Translations under genes and position numbers: made by a program | Part shown: one piece after another, positions 17,820 through 27,041 of the stretch | Position numbering within the stretch: the stretch's first letter is position 1 | Layout of the letters: each line of letters begins with the position of its first letter | NCBI RefSeq assembly: GCF_024343575.1 | Contig: NZ_RJUA01000122.1 | Location: 1-64,000 of the forward strand | DNA from: Lacihabitans sp. LS3-19 | Lineage (GTDB): Bacteria > Bacteroidota > Bacteroidia > Cytophagales > Spirosomataceae | Reading direction: 5' to 3' | DNA: 64,000 nucleotides | Notes under the pieces: model-generated | The model's input: only the letters and a program-made list of their open reading frames with translations | The model's database searches: none | Told to the model about the DNA's origin: nothing

Positions 17820-18536
17820 TCATAAAACCAAAAATCTTTTCTGTGTGTGATTTTCCATATCTAAGTAAGAAATACGCTTGGTGTCTGTATTTACCTCTAT
17901 TTGTGTGATGCTTACCGTTTTAATTCCATTTTTACGGTTCAAATTTATACTATCATTCTCGTCCCAATTTCCACCATTTTCATGGAATTCAAGAATTTCT
18001 TCAGGCGTATTTTCTTGAGAAATAGTATTAATATGTTCCAAAAACCAAGAAGCTCTCTTTTCAATCGCATCCTGATCATAAAGTGTTGCGGAAGACCAAA
18101 TCAATGGCTCTTTTCCTTCGTATTTATTATTAAAAACCGAATTGGAACACCATTTAATTTCGGTGATTCGAGCCTTATTTTCATTTTCAAATATTAATAA
18201 AGTAAAAGGCTCCATTTGGTCAAACTCGAAATTTTCCTGAAACAAATCCGCATCATTCCATTTGAAAAAATCCATTATAACTTTACCTCTGCTTTGTCTA
18301 TATGGAGGCTGAGATATGTGTTTTTTATATCCTCCATTTAACAAAACCAAAGTGTGTTTTTTAGAAGTGGCAATCCAAGTACCTCCCGAAGATGGATCTA
18401 CAGGGCAAAACACTTCTATACCATTTACTTTAAGCTTTTTGGGAGGTTTGGCTTTCGATCTGATAATGTTTTCATCACGATTTGAGGTCACTACAAACCC
18501 TCCATTTTCTACCGGAACATAGGTTAAGACGCACAT
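17820..18536 (-). CDS. NRDE (TANGO2-like) family protein
   Basis: A 238-residue protein beginning MCVLTYVP with 'VVTSNRDENIIRSKAKPP' (NRDE motif) and 'SSGGTWIATSKKHTLVLLNG'. The Cys2 after the initiator Met is the expected N-terminal nucleophile of this Ntn-hydrolase-like fold. The start is therefore secure. The family (human TANGO2) has a proposed link to heme or lipid handling, not settled. Its start overlaps the 3' end of the DinB-like gene by 13 bp, so the two are coupled. Confidence 0.9.
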   Translation of the reverse strand: MCVLTYVPVENGGFVVTSNRDENIIRSKAKPPKKLKVNGIEVFCPVDPSSGGTWIATSKKHTLVLLNGGYKKHISQPPYRQSRGKVIMDFFKWNDADLFQENFEFDQMEPFTLLIFENENKARITEIKWCSNSVFNNKYEGKEPLIWSSATLYDQDAIEKRASWFLEHINTISQENTPEEILEFHENGGNWDENDSINLNRKNGIKTVSITQIEVNTDTKRISYLDMENHTQKRFLVL

Positions 18537-19036
18537 GATTCGGCAAGTTTAGATTCACGATATTTCTTAGTCGAGTCTGCTACACCAAAGTCTTCAGGAA
18601 GAAATTTATGTGGACAAATGGCATTAAAACCAATTTTAATCAAAGCAAAATGATGAATTGTATGCTCTGAAAGATAAATTAATTCTCGAGCGATATTAGA
18701 CTTCAAATTTACCTCCAAATCTCCTATTGTTTGAATAAAATTAACCTCTTGACTTATATCGGAAGAAAGAAGATTATGTTTGATTTCGTCAATCACCTGT
18801 AAAGAATAAACTGGAGAGTTTTCTATCAATAGATTACGATCTCTGTTTTCGTAATTCACAGTCTTATTGCCAGCAAAAAGACAGATATAAAATTCGACAA
18901 TATGCCTAATGTGTTGTCCCAAAGTACTTCCATTTAAGACTTGTATTTTGGCTGTATATTCTTCATTATCAATTTTTTGTACGAGAATTTTTATTTCATC
19001 CAAAATATTGAGTTGGTAATTCAAAAGGTTTTCCAT
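18524..19036 (-). CDS. DinB-family protein
   Basis: About 170 residues from the ATG at 19036 ('MENLLNYQLNILDEIKILVQKI'); the longer open frame upstream overlaps the preceding gene and lacks a good start. The His residues expected of a DinB-like four-helix metal site are visible in 'LGQHIRHIVEFY' and 'YLSEHTIHHFALIKIGF'. DinB-like proteins include thiol S-transferases and proteins of unknown role. Overlaps the NRDE gene, with which it is probably cotranscribed. Confidence 0.82.
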   Translation of the reverse strand: MENLLNYQLNILDEIKILVQKIDNEEYTAKIQVLNGSTLGQHIRHIVEFYICLFAGNKTVNYENRDRNLLIENSPVYSLQVIDEIKHNLLSSDISQEVNFIQTIGDLEVNLKSNIARELIYLSEHTIHHFALIKIGFNAICPHKFLPEDFGVADSTKKYRESKLAESCAS

Positions 19037-19040
19037 TTGC

Positions 19041-19739
19041 TTATTTTTTTTTGGGATTAAAACTATAGGCAACAAAAGGCATCAAGGATTTATGCCTAAA
19101 GCGGTCGTTTTCATAGGTCAAAACTTTGTCAGTTGTGTATTCCATAAACTGAAAACTTAAGCCAAATCTGATGGCTTTATCAGGTGAGAATTTGTATTTA
19201 TAATATAGCTCCGAATTCAGACTTCCTCTGTCGCTGTCTGATATCAACAAAACATTAAAAGGTGTTGGTTTTGCTGATTGAACGCTCTGATCTAAACTCG
19301 AATTTGAAGCATCAAAAACACCACTTTGTTTGCCACCGAAAGTCACTCCCAAAGCGTCAATATTAAATCCAACCGAGGATTTTTTAAAGGTATATTGCAA
19401 AACAATTAGGGTATTAAAAGAAACCAAACTTGATTTTGAAAGATTCAAAGTATCAATTTTTTCAGGATTATAATCAGTAAAAAAAGCTACAATACTTTGC
19501 TTGCCAGAAGTGAGTTTTGCGGGTGCAGTCAAATAAGTTTTTTCACCTGAAAAATAGCCATTCGCTCTTAAACCCCAACCAATTTCGAAATGTTTAGATT
19601 GACCCATTCCGTAGGTTGTTCTATAAGAAAATGAAGGAGCAAATTCGTTTTTAGCTGCTACCGCAATATCAAATTTTTGAGCCTTAAGAAATGTTGTAAA
19701 ACTCAAGAAAAACAAGATTAAAATGATTGAATTTTTCAT
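19041..19739 (-). CDS. Putative outer-membrane beta-barrel protein
   Basis: A 232-residue protein with signal peptide MKNSIILILFFLSFTTFLKAQ followed by alternating polar/hydrophobic strands ('FAPSFSYRTTYGMG', 'FEIGWGLRANGYFSGEKTYL', 'IRFGLSFQFMEYTTDK', 'KSLMPFVAYSFNPKKK'). This is the pattern of a small OM barrel; no named family recognised. It lies between the DM13 lipoprotein gene and the DinB/NRDE pair on the same strand and may be part of their operon. Confidence 0.65.
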   Translation of the reverse strand: MKNSIILILFFLSFTTFLKAQKFDIAVAAKNEFAPSFSYRTTYGMGQSKHFEIGWGLRANGYFSGEKTYLTAPAKLTSGKQSIVAFFTDYNPEKIDTLNLSKSSLVSFNTLIVLQYTFKKSSVGFNIDALGVTFGGKQSGVFDASNSSLDQSVQSAKPTPFNVLLISDSDRGSLNSELYYKYKFSPDKAIRFGLSFQFMEYTTDKVLTYENDRFRHKSLMPFVAYSFNPKKK

Positions 19740-19751
19740 TAAATTTTATAT

Positions 19752-20189
19752 TTACTTTAATTCTGAATGACCAAATAATACGGCAAATTGCTTACACCAA
19801 ATGAGTATATGCTTTTGTTTGGAAAGATCAACTGTAGATGGTATTTCATAAGATTTGTTGCCATTTTCAACTTTCATGGAGAGCTCTTTAAAGTTCGTAA
19901 TAGCCTTATCTTCTGCTATATATATACGCAAATCTGGCCCTGCATCTGTTTTGAAATTTTCTAAAAGCAAGGTCTTTTTTCCATCTGAAGCTTCATAAAT
20001 CTTAGCTTTTCCGCTTGTTGGATGTGCTCCGTTTACAAACGTCCCTTCTAAAAGCAACTTTTGAGTAGAAAAATCCATACCCATGTTAGCTGAAGAATCG
20101 TCTATTTGTGAGTTAGAGTCGGGAGAAGGCATTTCGTTTTTGCCACAAGAAAGCAGCAAAAGAGAAAAAATAAATATCAAGTTTTTCAT
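19752..20189 (-). CDS. DM13 domain lipoprotein
   Basis: A 145-residue lipoprotein (signal MKNLIFIFSLLLLSC, Cys15). The mature part is a DM13 domain: 'GTFVNGAHPTSGKAKIYEASDGKKTLLLENFKTDAGPDLRIYIAE' and 'LIWCKQFAVLFGHSEL', with the conserved Cys in 'WCKQF'. DM13 domains are proposed to act in electron transfer. It is 12 bp upstream of the OMP gene and 80 bp downstream of the Crp/Fnr gene, all on the minus strand. Confidence 0.87.
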   Translation of the reverse strand: MKNLIFIFSLLLLSCGKNEMPSPDSNSQIDDSSANMGMDFSTQKLLLEGTFVNGAHPTSGKAKIYEASDGKKTLLLENFKTDAGPDLRIYIAEDKAITNFKELSMKVENGNKSYEIPSTVDLSKQKHILIWCKQFAVLFGHSELK

Positions 20190-20271
20190 ATTTAAAAATT
20201 AGTTTTAAATTAAATATGAAGTAAATATAACGGTTGACAAAAAAGCAGATTGTCGGCTGGAAGACTAAAGA

Positions 20272-20952
20272 TTATTTTAATGCATCAATTGCAGATTTTT
20301 TTACCATAATTTCCTTTCGTGAGTAGGCAATTACTCCTTCGGATTTTAAGGTATTCAATAGGGAGGTTACGGTTTGCCTGGTGCTGCAAATCAAACTGGA
20401 AATATCTTGATGTGTGAGATAATTGGGTAATGTGATCATACCGTTGGCATCTTCTTCATAGTCTTTGATGATGTCTTTCAAAAAACTAACCAACCTGGTT
20501 CTTACATCCTTAAACATGATATTGGAATAGCGATTTTCGAGACGTTTAAACCAAAAACCTATCCACTTGGAATACTTGACAGCAACTTCGGGTTTGTTTT
20601 CGATAAATTTCTCAAAATCAGGCACTTTGAAACTACAAAAAGTTGCTGTATCAGATAATACGATAGCATATTCATCTTCATTAGATTGTATCAAATCCAA
20701 AGACCCAAACATATCGCCTTTTTTCAAAATATCCTTTACTATTTCATTGCCATCAGCATCTATTTTTACAATTTTAAGGCTGCCTTTCTTCAGTGTAAAG
20801 ACCCGATCGACGTTTTCTTCTGTAAAAAAAATAATGTCACCCTTTTTAACAGTCTTATATTTCGCGATATAACAAATCTCGTTTATCTCCTTAGAATTAA
20901 GGTGTTTAAACAAGTTATGATTCTGAAGATACCAATACTGGGAACTATACAC
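20272..20952 (-). CDS. Crp/Fnr family transcriptional regulator
   Basis: A 226-residue regulator: N-terminal cyclic-nucleotide-binding-like beta barrel (about 15-125; 'KKGDIIFFTEENVDRVFTLKKGSLKI', 'KKGDMFGSLDLI') and a C-terminal winged helix with recognition segment 'YLTHQDISSLICSTRQTVTSLLNTLKSEG'. No Cys cluster for an Fe-S centre. The only start in frame before an upstream stop is GTG at 20952. A TATATTTG sequence (20982-20989, minus strand) is a possible -7 box. The neighbouring DM13, YHS and YceI genes suggest a redox or nitrosative/metal stress regulon; that is inference. Confidence 0.9.
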   Translation of the reverse strand: MYSSQYWYLQNHNLFKHLNSKEINEICYIAKYKTVKKGDIIFFTEENVDRVFTLKKGSLKIVKIDADGNEIVKDILKKGDMFGSLDLIQSNEDEYAIVLSDTATFCSFKVPDFEKFIENKPEVAVKYSKWIGFWFKRLENRYSNIMFKDVRTRLVSFLKDIIKDYEEDANGMITLPNYLTHQDISSLICSTRQTVTSLLNTLKSEGVIAYSRKEIMVKKSAIDALK

Positions 20953-21031
20953 TTTGCTGATTTAAGTTTAATTCGTTTACACAAATATACATCTGTATAC
21001 TAATAGTTTTTAACTAAACTATATTTTAATT

Positions 21032-21475
21032 TCAATGTTTCAATTTTATCCAATTTTTTTCAGCTTCTAGAAAAAGGTGGTTTTCGTCTTTCAACCAATC
21101 TTGTAAAGTGTCGTATTTTTTAGTTTTATAAAACAAGAAAAGTTGATCTTTATAAATTCTAAAACTTTTAGGATCTACACTTACTTTCTCGCCAGTTTTC
21201 CCAACAGCATAGGCACAATACCCTCCATATTTGGGAGAATATTTTTGTGGATTTGTTTTAAACAAATTAAGGTTTTCTTTTGAAGAAAATTTAAATTTGA
21301 CGCCATCAAAAACAGTCGAAAACTCGGGATTACCAAGTAAAGGTGAATTTGAAAAATAAGAAACAACATCATAACCATCAGCCACGTATCCATTCGTGAT
21401 ATAATAATTACTTTTTTGGGACCACAAAGCCTGACTTACTATCAATAAAAAGAATAAAAATACTAGCTTTTTCAT
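21032..21475 (-). CDS. Secreted YHS domain protein
   Basis: A 147-residue protein with signal peptide MKKLVFLFFLLIVSQALWSQ. The YHS-type core reads 'VADGYDVVSYFSNSPLLGNPEFSTVFDGVKFKFSSKENLNLFKTNPQKYSPKYGGYCAYAVGKTG', with the conserved 'GGYCAYA'. Such proteins in Bacteroidota are often annotated with metal-binding roles, without firm proof. Its ATG overlaps the stop of the ATP-grasp gene by 4 bp, and YceI precedes that gene, giving a tight three-gene operon. Confidence 0.9.
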   Translation of the reverse strand: MKKLVFLFFLLIVSQALWSQKSNYYITNGYVADGYDVVSYFSNSPLLGNPEFSTVFDGVKFKFSSKENLNLFKTNPQKYSPKYGGYCAYAVGKTGEKVSVDPKSFRIYKDQLFLFYKTKKYDTLQDWLKDENHLFLEAEKNWIKLKH

Positions 21476-22485
21476 GTTAATAAATTGTTTTTAAGATTGG
21501 CATAAACAGCCTTAAATTTAAACTCTTGTTTCGCATTTAAAAGAGCTATATCACTTAGTCTTTTCCAATGCCAAGCAATATCTTTGTAAGCGTTAAATAA
21601 TTTATAATCAGGATCAAATACATGTGCACTGTCGGCATTTACCCCATTCAATTCTAAAATTCTAATGTTTTCACCTGCATACAAATCTTCAATACTTTTT
21701 ACTTTCAGATCAAATCTGCCGTAATTAAATCCTTCAAAATTCTTTAAAATTTCGCTCACAACTACTGCCACTTTTTCTTTATCTATTTCAATAGCATTTC
21801 TAAATATTGTACCTCTGCAATGATTGCCAATTTTTTCAATTATTCGAACTTCATTTTCAGGTAAAACCTCATCCCAATTTACCTTTACATTTCGCAGTAA
21901 ATCTTCCCAAATCATTACAGCTCTTGGATTGGTTTTAAGTAAACCTTTTACATCTCTTTTTCCATCACCTTTTACACTTAAAAACTCCTTTTTAGTAATC
22001 GAACTTACTTCCCAATGATTATCCCCTGGCATTCTAGAAACCAATATCGCCAACTCAATTGGATGAGAAATAAACTCTTGAACGATGTATTCTTTTGCTA
22101 ATTTTTTATGATAAAAATCTAATTCATTTTCATCTTTTATTATTTCAACATTTTTGCCTCTTTGCTCATTTAATGGCTTGGCTATCAATGGAAAAGCTAT
22201 ATTGTTTTTATAAATTTCCAAAATCAATCCTTCGGTTGTTTCAGACTCCGAAACATATAAAGAATTGGGCAAGAATTGAGAAGGAATATTTTTTAAAATC
22301 TCTTTTTTATCTTCCTCAAAAAAGCCTCCATTTTTTAAACCAATATTGACATTAGCAGGAAAAAAAATATTCCGATTTTTTATACTCAAATACAAATAAT
22401 AAGGTATCAATGGAGCGTAGAAAACTTTCCAAGGCCAAAATTCAAAATTCATAATTTTTATAAACAAAAGCTGTAATTTGCTCAT
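21472..22485 (-). CDS. ATP-grasp domain protein
   Basis: A 337-residue protein of ATP-grasp type. Visible landmarks: 'FPLIAKPLNEQRGKNVEIIKDENELDFY' (lysine and loop of the ATP-binding half), 'YIVQEFIS' and, near the C-terminus, 'FNYGRFDLKVKSIEDL...IRILELNGVNADSAHVFDP' with the acidic/Asn metal ligands. The N-terminus has a short hydrophobic patch. It is probably a ligase for a small carboxylate-containing compound; substrate unknown. It starts at TAATG, sharing a base with the YceI stop, and overlaps the YHS gene, so it is translationally coupled on both sides. Confidence 0.8.
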   Translation of the reverse strand: MSKLQLLFIKIMNFEFWPWKVFYAPLIPYYLYLSIKNRNIFFPANVNIGLKNGGFFEEDKKEILKNIPSQFLPNSLYVSESETTEGLILEIYKNNIAFPLIAKPLNEQRGKNVEIIKDENELDFYHKKLAKEYIVQEFISHPIELAILVSRMPGDNHWEVSSITKKEFLSVKGDGKRDVKGLLKTNPRAVMIWEDLLRNVKVNWDEVLPENEVRIIEKIGNHCRGTIFRNAIEIDKEKVAVVVSEILKNFEGFNYGRFDLKVKSIEDLYAGENIRILELNGVNADSAHVFDPDYKLFNAYKDIAWHWKRLSDIALLNAKQEFKFKAVYANLKNNLLT

Positions 22486-23012
22486 TAGCTTTTGGTCAAA
22501 TTTAAAAGAATGGAAATCTTAACATTATCACTCATTCCCGGCGTATTTCCACCAAAACCCCAATCGTTTCTGTCAATAGAAAAACTAGATTTTAGTTGAG
22601 CTTTATTGTTTTCTTCTGTAAACGTAAAAGGAATTTTAACGTTTTTAGTAACCGATTTTATGGTCAACTTAAAAACTCCTGTATATTTTCCCTCGCTAAC
22701 TTTTTCTATCGAAATACTGCTCATCGCAATGTTTGGATAAATATCAGGCTGAAAAAACTCTTCCTTTTCAGACAAATGTTTGTCTCTAAGACTATTAGAA
22801 GTATTAACTGATTTGGAATCTACCGTTGCACTCAAACTTATGGGCTCATTGTTGGCAAACTTCAAACTGGTTCGCATACCTTTTAGGCTTCCGTCTACGC
22901 TTACACCCAACATTTTGGTTTTAAAAGTCACACTACTGGTGCTTGGCAACCAAGTTTGGGCAAGTGAAATTTGAACGGCAAAACAACATAATATCAAAAA
23001 CTTATATTTCAT
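22485..23012 (-). CDS. YceI-family periplasmic protein
   Basis: A 175-residue protein with signal peptide MKYKFLILCCFAVQISLAQ and the YceI lipocalin-like pattern: 'WLPSTSSVTFKTKMLGVSVDGSLKGM', 'FFQPDIYPNIAMSSISIEKVSEGKYTGVFKLTIKSVTKNVKIPFTF', 'FSIDRNDWGFGG'. YceI proteins bind isoprenoid-type lipids in the periplasm. First gene of the YceI/ATP-grasp/YHS operon. Confidence 0.92.
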   Translation of the reverse strand: MKYKFLILCCFAVQISLAQTWLPSTSSVTFKTKMLGVSVDGSLKGMRTSLKFANNEPISLSATVDSKSVNTSNSLRDKHLSEKEEFFQPDIYPNIAMSSISIEKVSEGKYTGVFKLTIKSVTKNVKIPFTFTEENNKAQLKSSFSIDRNDWGFGGNTPGMSDNVKISILLNLTKS

Positions 23013-23094
23013 ATCTTCAATTTTTAAACAAATATCTATTATTCAAAAATAAGCGAATGTCGTTTGGATTACTTTTCAGAGAAATTATAAAATT

Positions 23095-24216
23095 TCAAGT
23101 TCCAATCTTAGAACCGTGGGTGCTTTTGATGATTTTTTGCATGAGATTGGGTGTAGTTTTCAAGATTCTAATGAGCAGATCCGTCGTGAAAGTGTTACCA
23201 AATAATCTTTGAACCATTCTTCCAACCCAAAGTCTTGTGGCAAAGTTTTCTTTCCAAATCTTCTGATAGTTTTCATTTAGATTTTCTTCGTTTTCAAGAA
23301 TAGTATTCAGCATAAAAGCTCCGTGAAATGCCATGCTCATGCCATTTCCACAAAGTGGAGCTATCATTCCGGAGGCATCGCCCACGAGGGGAATATCGCC
23401 AAAAAACTTTTCTTTTTTCTCAAAACTTATCTGTGATATTACCTCAGGATTTTTCCAAAGTTTGGTAGAATTAGCGAATATTTTTGCCAGATATGGATTT
23501 TTTGAAAGTATATTTTTTTCTAATTCTTCGATGCTATTATTGCTGACTTTAAGGTTCTTTTTGGTAGTCATGTAGCAAAGACAATATTGACCATTTTCAA
23601 TGGCAGAAATTCCACAATAACCGTCTTTAAAATTATGCAAAGCAATGGTATCCAAAGGAAAATCCGTTTGGATATGGTATTTGACACCAATATATTGATT
23701 TAAGGAAGTACGGTTTTTCGAAATAAAATCACGCTTCCATTCTATGTCTAGATTTGCTCTTTTACCAAAACTCCCAATAGCTTTTTCACTATGGATAGTT
23801 TCATTTTCTAGAATAGTTTCAAACCCATCATTTGATTTTTTAATATCTAAAACTTTGGTGTTTTCTCTAATTTCTACACCAAGATTTTTGGCTATCAGTG
23901 CCAATTCAAAGTCTAGTTTATAGCGACTTATACCAAAACCACCAAGATCAAGCGGAGCATGTATTTCCGTTCCAGAAGGAGATGTTACAATAAGTTTTTT
24001 TATGATTGGAAGCTTCATTTCGCCAAGTGGAAGCCCAAGAGTTTCTAGAAAATCCCAAGATTCTAAACTGATATATTCTCCACAAACTCTATGAAATGGA
24101 TAGCTATTTTTTTCAAACAAAACCACCGATTTACCAGCCTTGGCTTGGAGAATCGCCAAGCTCAAACCGGCCAATCCGCCGCCAGTAATCGCTATGTCGT
24201 AGGTTTTGCTTTTCAT
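23095..24216 (-). CDS. FAD-dependent oxidoreductase of the type III PKS operon
   Basis: A 373-residue flavoprotein of the geranylgeranyl-reductase/PHBH-like group: dinucleotide fold 'IAITGGGLAGLSLAILQAKAGKSVVLFEK' (8-36), 'RVCGEYIS' (43-50) and FAD-closing motif 'GDIPLVGDASGMIAPLCGNGMSMAFHGA'. It likely hydroxylates or reduces the polyketide or its prenyl tail. Its start overlaps the methyltransferase stop by 4 bp (ATGA). Last gene of the operon. Confidence 0.87.
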   Translation of the reverse strand: MKSKTYDIAITGGGLAGLSLAILQAKAGKSVVLFEKNSYPFHRVCGEYISLESWDFLETLGLPLGEMKLPIIKKLIVTSPSGTEIHAPLDLGGFGISRYKLDFELALIAKNLGVEIRENTKVLDIKKSNDGFETILENETIHSEKAIGSFGKRANLDIEWKRDFISKNRTSLNQYIGVKYHIQTDFPLDTIALHNFKDGYCGISAIENGQYCLCYMTTKKNLKVSNNSIEELEKNILSKNPYLAKIFANSTKLWKNPEVISQISFEKKEKFFGDIPLVGDASGMIAPLCGNGMSMAFHGAFMLNTILENEENLNENYQKIWKENFATRLWVGRMVQRLFGNTFTTDLLIRILKTTPNLMQKIIKSTHGSKIGT

Positions 24217-24869
24217 TTTTTCACTACTATCAAATGTCTAAAGGCCCAGCACCATTTTATTTGATAATTTTCGATTCCAGCGTTTTCTAAATGTGTTCGC
24301 CATTCTTTTTTGGTAAATCCTCTTTTTACCGATAAAGGAGCGTCGTTTTTAACCAAGTAGGATTTAGAGAAAATTTTTGTTAGAAATTTTATTGAAAAAT
24401 AAGCCAATTCATGCCGATGTAAATCCCCAATAAAAAAACCTTCACTTGAGTTTTTATGCATCCATTTTAGCAATTCCACCAAGGATTCATCATCAAAATG
24501 ATGGCAAAAAAGGGAATTGAAAATTACATCATAGAGCCTAACTGGTTGATGTTTTTTATAGTCTTCCTTAATCCAAACAATTTCATTATCAATAGCTTTA
24601 CTGAAAGTTATCGCTTCTTCTTTTATGTCCAATCCAAAATATTGATGCTGAGGATTTTTACGTTTAAGACACTTTAAATTATCTCCACCTCCAGAACCAA
24701 TTTCGAGAATAGTCAACGTCGATTTCTTGAAAAAGCCTAGACCTTTCTTGATCACATCATGTCCGCCTAAATAGGTATTGATAAACTTAAGTTCTTTCAG
24801 ATTTTGATATAAATCTTCCGCAGCTATGTCGTCTTGGTCTAATAATTCTTTTTCATAACTTTTTTTCAT
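24213..24869 (-). CDS. SAM-dependent methyltransferase of the type III PKS operon
   Basis: A 218-residue class I methyltransferase: motif I 'LTILEIGSGGGDNLKCLKRKNP', 'YFGLDIKEEAITFSKAI', 'YDVIFNSLFCHHFDDESLVELLKWM'. It overlaps the PKS gene upstream and the FAD oxidoreductase gene downstream by 4 bp each, so all three are coupled. It probably C- or O-methylates the PKS product. Confidence 0.87.
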   Translation of the reverse strand: MKKSYEKELLDQDDIAAEDLYQNLKELKFINTYLGGHDVIKKGLGFFKKSTLTILEIGSGGGDNLKCLKRKNPQHQYFGLDIKEEAITFSKAIDNEIVWIKEDYKKHQPVRLYDVIFNSLFCHHFDDESLVELLKWMHKNSSEGFFIGDLHRHELAYFSIKFLTKIFSKSYLVKNDAPLSVKRGFTKKEWRTHLENAGIENYQIKWCWAFRHLIVVKK

Positions 24870-25936
24870 GCTTCAGACAAAATTAGACTTTCCATAGTTA
24901 TTCCAGGTCCAAAACCCGCCACAAATGTTTTCCCCAGCTTCTTGCCCAGCGTTTCTTTCAAGATAAAAATCAAAGTACAGGAAGACATATTACCGTAGTT
25001 TTTTAAAACTTCAAATGAAGTTTTAAATTCATCTGATTTTAGACCCAAAGACTTCGCAGTTACTTCCAAAATTTTTCTTCCACCTGGGTGAATGGCCCAG
25101 TTTGCTATATCTTCTTTTTGCAAATCTATTTTTGAGAGTGCTGTTTCCACAAATGCCGCAATATTATCTTCAATTAATTTAGGCACTTCGGTTTTCAAAC
25201 TCATCAGAAAACCATTGGTACTCAGATGCCAGCCCATGCTTTCCTGACTTTCTAAAAACAACTTGGAATAAGCCGATTCAATTTGGAAACCTTGGTCACT
25301 ATTTTCAACCAAACTACATGCTGCCCCATCTCCAAAAAGAAGGTTGGATGTGATGAAATCTAAAGTTTGTTCTTTCTGAAAATGTAAAGTGCAGAGCTCT
25401 ACCAAAACTATTAAAACTTTGGCATTTGCTTGGCTTCTGCAAATTGCATCTGCTTGTTTGAGTGCGTGGATAGCCGCGTAACATCCCATAAAATTCACCG
25501 AAGTTCGGTTAATATCTGAAGGCAAATCTAGAGCTTTAACCAATGAAATATCCAAGCCGGGAGCGGATAATCCTGTACAAGAAACAGTTATTAAATGTGT
25601 AATATCTTGAGGTATTTCTTTAGAAAAAAACGCATTTTCAATAGCACTTACAGCCAATTCCGTTGCATTTTTTTCAAACAATTCCATCCTTTTTTCGATG
25701 TTGGGGAATGGTTCTAAATCTTCAGTTTTAGGAAAAAACTCTCTGTCTTCTATAGCACAAACATAATCAGGAACGACAGAATATCGTGTAGAAATACCGC
25801 TCCTAGCATACATCAGCGAGGTTCTTCGCTTTTCACGGACATCTTCCGAACCTATTTTGGCCATAAACTCCAATATACTGGCCTGCTCATTTTTGTATTT
25901 TGGTACAGCCGTACCTATGTGTGTTATGCTGCTCAT
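24866..25936 (-). CDS. Type III polyketide synthase (chalcone/stilbene synthase-like)
   Basis: A 356-residue thiolase-fold enzyme with the full type III PKS triad: Cys152 in 'VNFMGCYAAIHALK', His283 in 'WAIHPGGRKIL' and Asn316 in 'NYGNMSSCTL'. 'LITVSCTGLSAPGLDISLVKALDL' and 'LLFGDGAACSLV' are also typical. It condenses malonyl units onto an acyl-CoA starter to give an alkylresorcinol, pyrone or phloroglucinol. Neighbouring methyltransferase, flavoprotein and prenyltransferase genes form a biosynthetic operon. The product cannot be named from sequence. Confidence 0.93.
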   Translation of the reverse strand: MSSITHIGTAVPKYKNEQASILEFMAKIGSEDVREKRRTSLMYARSGISTRYSVVPDYVCAIEDREFFPKTEDLEPFPNIEKRMELFEKNATELAVSAIENAFFSKEIPQDITHLITVSCTGLSAPGLDISLVKALDLPSDINRTSVNFMGCYAAIHALKQADAICRSQANAKVLIVLVELCTLHFQKEQTLDFITSNLLFGDGAACSLVENSDQGFQIESAYSKLFLESQESMGWHLSTNGFLMSLKTEVPKLIEDNIAAFVETALSKIDLQKEDIANWAIHPGGRKILEVTAKSLGLKSDEFKTSFEVLKNYGNMSSCTLIFILKETLGKKLGKTFVAGFGPGITMESLILSEA

Positions 25937-26018
25937 TCCTTATTTTTTGCGAAAATTATATCGAAAATCCAATCAAAACTGTCGTTCAAAAGACAAACCA
26001 CCTAATTCGGGTATTGTT

Positions 26019-26894
26019 TTATTTATGCAAACTATTATAAACAAAACAAATATTTAATAGCAATGAGGCCATGGCGTTTAGCAGCATGGTGTATTTAAAA
26101 TTCGCATTGGCTTGGTCTTTCAAAACCTTGAAAAACCACCAGTTCATAAATACGGCAATAGGAGCACTAAAAAACAAAAATGCAAAGAAATGAGGTAGCG
26201 GCAGAAATAAATAAGCACTTCCAACCGCCATACTAAAAAGCAACATCGTAAAAACAAAAGTACCTCTAATGCCTAATAAAATACTCAATGTTTTGTCGCC
26301 ATTTTTGGCGTCTTCCTCATGTTGGTACACCTGCGTAATTGGATACACCGCCCAAAGTATCAATGCAGAAAACAAAGCCCCCAACCATATCGGAGATCCA
26401 GCAGAATTCTGAGTTTTTAGAAAAGAACTTATATCAAAATCTTGCCCAAAAACCCAAACCATCATATATACCAAAGCACCTTGAAACAAACCTACAATCA
26501 ACCAACTCAAAACCGGCATTTTCTTAATTCTGATACTTGGATGACTATACATTCTGCTTACCAAAACATACAAAAGCACAAAACCAGCAAAAGTTAAATT
26601 GACAAAAACAATAGATAACAAAATACCCAAAGCATCAAAAATATTGGCTACATGCCACAGTTGCTTATCTACTTTTGGTGGATTTTTTAGTCCACCTATA
26701 CTGCCTTCATCTTTGTCAAAATAGCTATTAAAAGCATTAGAAGAAGGATAAATCAACAAATGCAATATCACAAAAATCCAAAGGTTCATTTCAAAAACCC
26801 CATGAGATTGTTGACTTATGGCCAACCAAAAGACTGGCATCAAAAACAAAGAAAAAGGTAAACGAAGATGTAGAAAAATGTCTTTTAGCTTCAT
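26019..26894 (-). CDS. UbiA-family prenyltransferase
   Basis: A 291-residue membrane protein with about eight hydrophobic segments. The two Asp-rich UbiA motifs are seen as 'SNAFNSYFDKDEGSIGG' and 'YQHEEDAKNGDKTLSILLG'. UbiA enzymes attach a prenyl chain to an aromatic acceptor in the membrane. It is 82 bp upstream of the type III PKS gene on the same strand, so the PKS product may be its acceptor; a role in a separate quinone or heme pathway is possible but less likely here. Confidence 0.88.
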   Translation of the reverse strand: MKLKDIFLHLRLPFSLFLMPVFWLAISQQSHGVFEMNLWIFVILHLLIYPSSNAFNSYFDKDEGSIGGLKNPPKVDKQLWHVANIFDALGILLSIVFVNLTFAGFVLLYVLVSRMYSHPSIRIKKMPVLSWLIVGLFQGALVYMMVWVFGQDFDISSFLKTQNSAGSPIWLGALFSALILWAVYPITQVYQHEEDAKNGDKTLSILLGIRGTFVFTMLLFSMAVGSAYLFLPLPHFFAFLFFSAPIAVFMNWWFFKVLKDQANANFKYTMLLNAMASLLLNICFVYNSLHK

Positions 26895-27041
26895 TAAAGG
26901 AGTTTATTTGAAGGTTTAGCTTAAATATACGTTGAAAGATTCAAAGTGGTTTCATTTATCTTTATCGATTTTGAAAATCGGGCTTTTAAATATTGAAAAT
27001 ATCCAATACTTTTATAGCTATTCAACCATAATAATTAAGCA

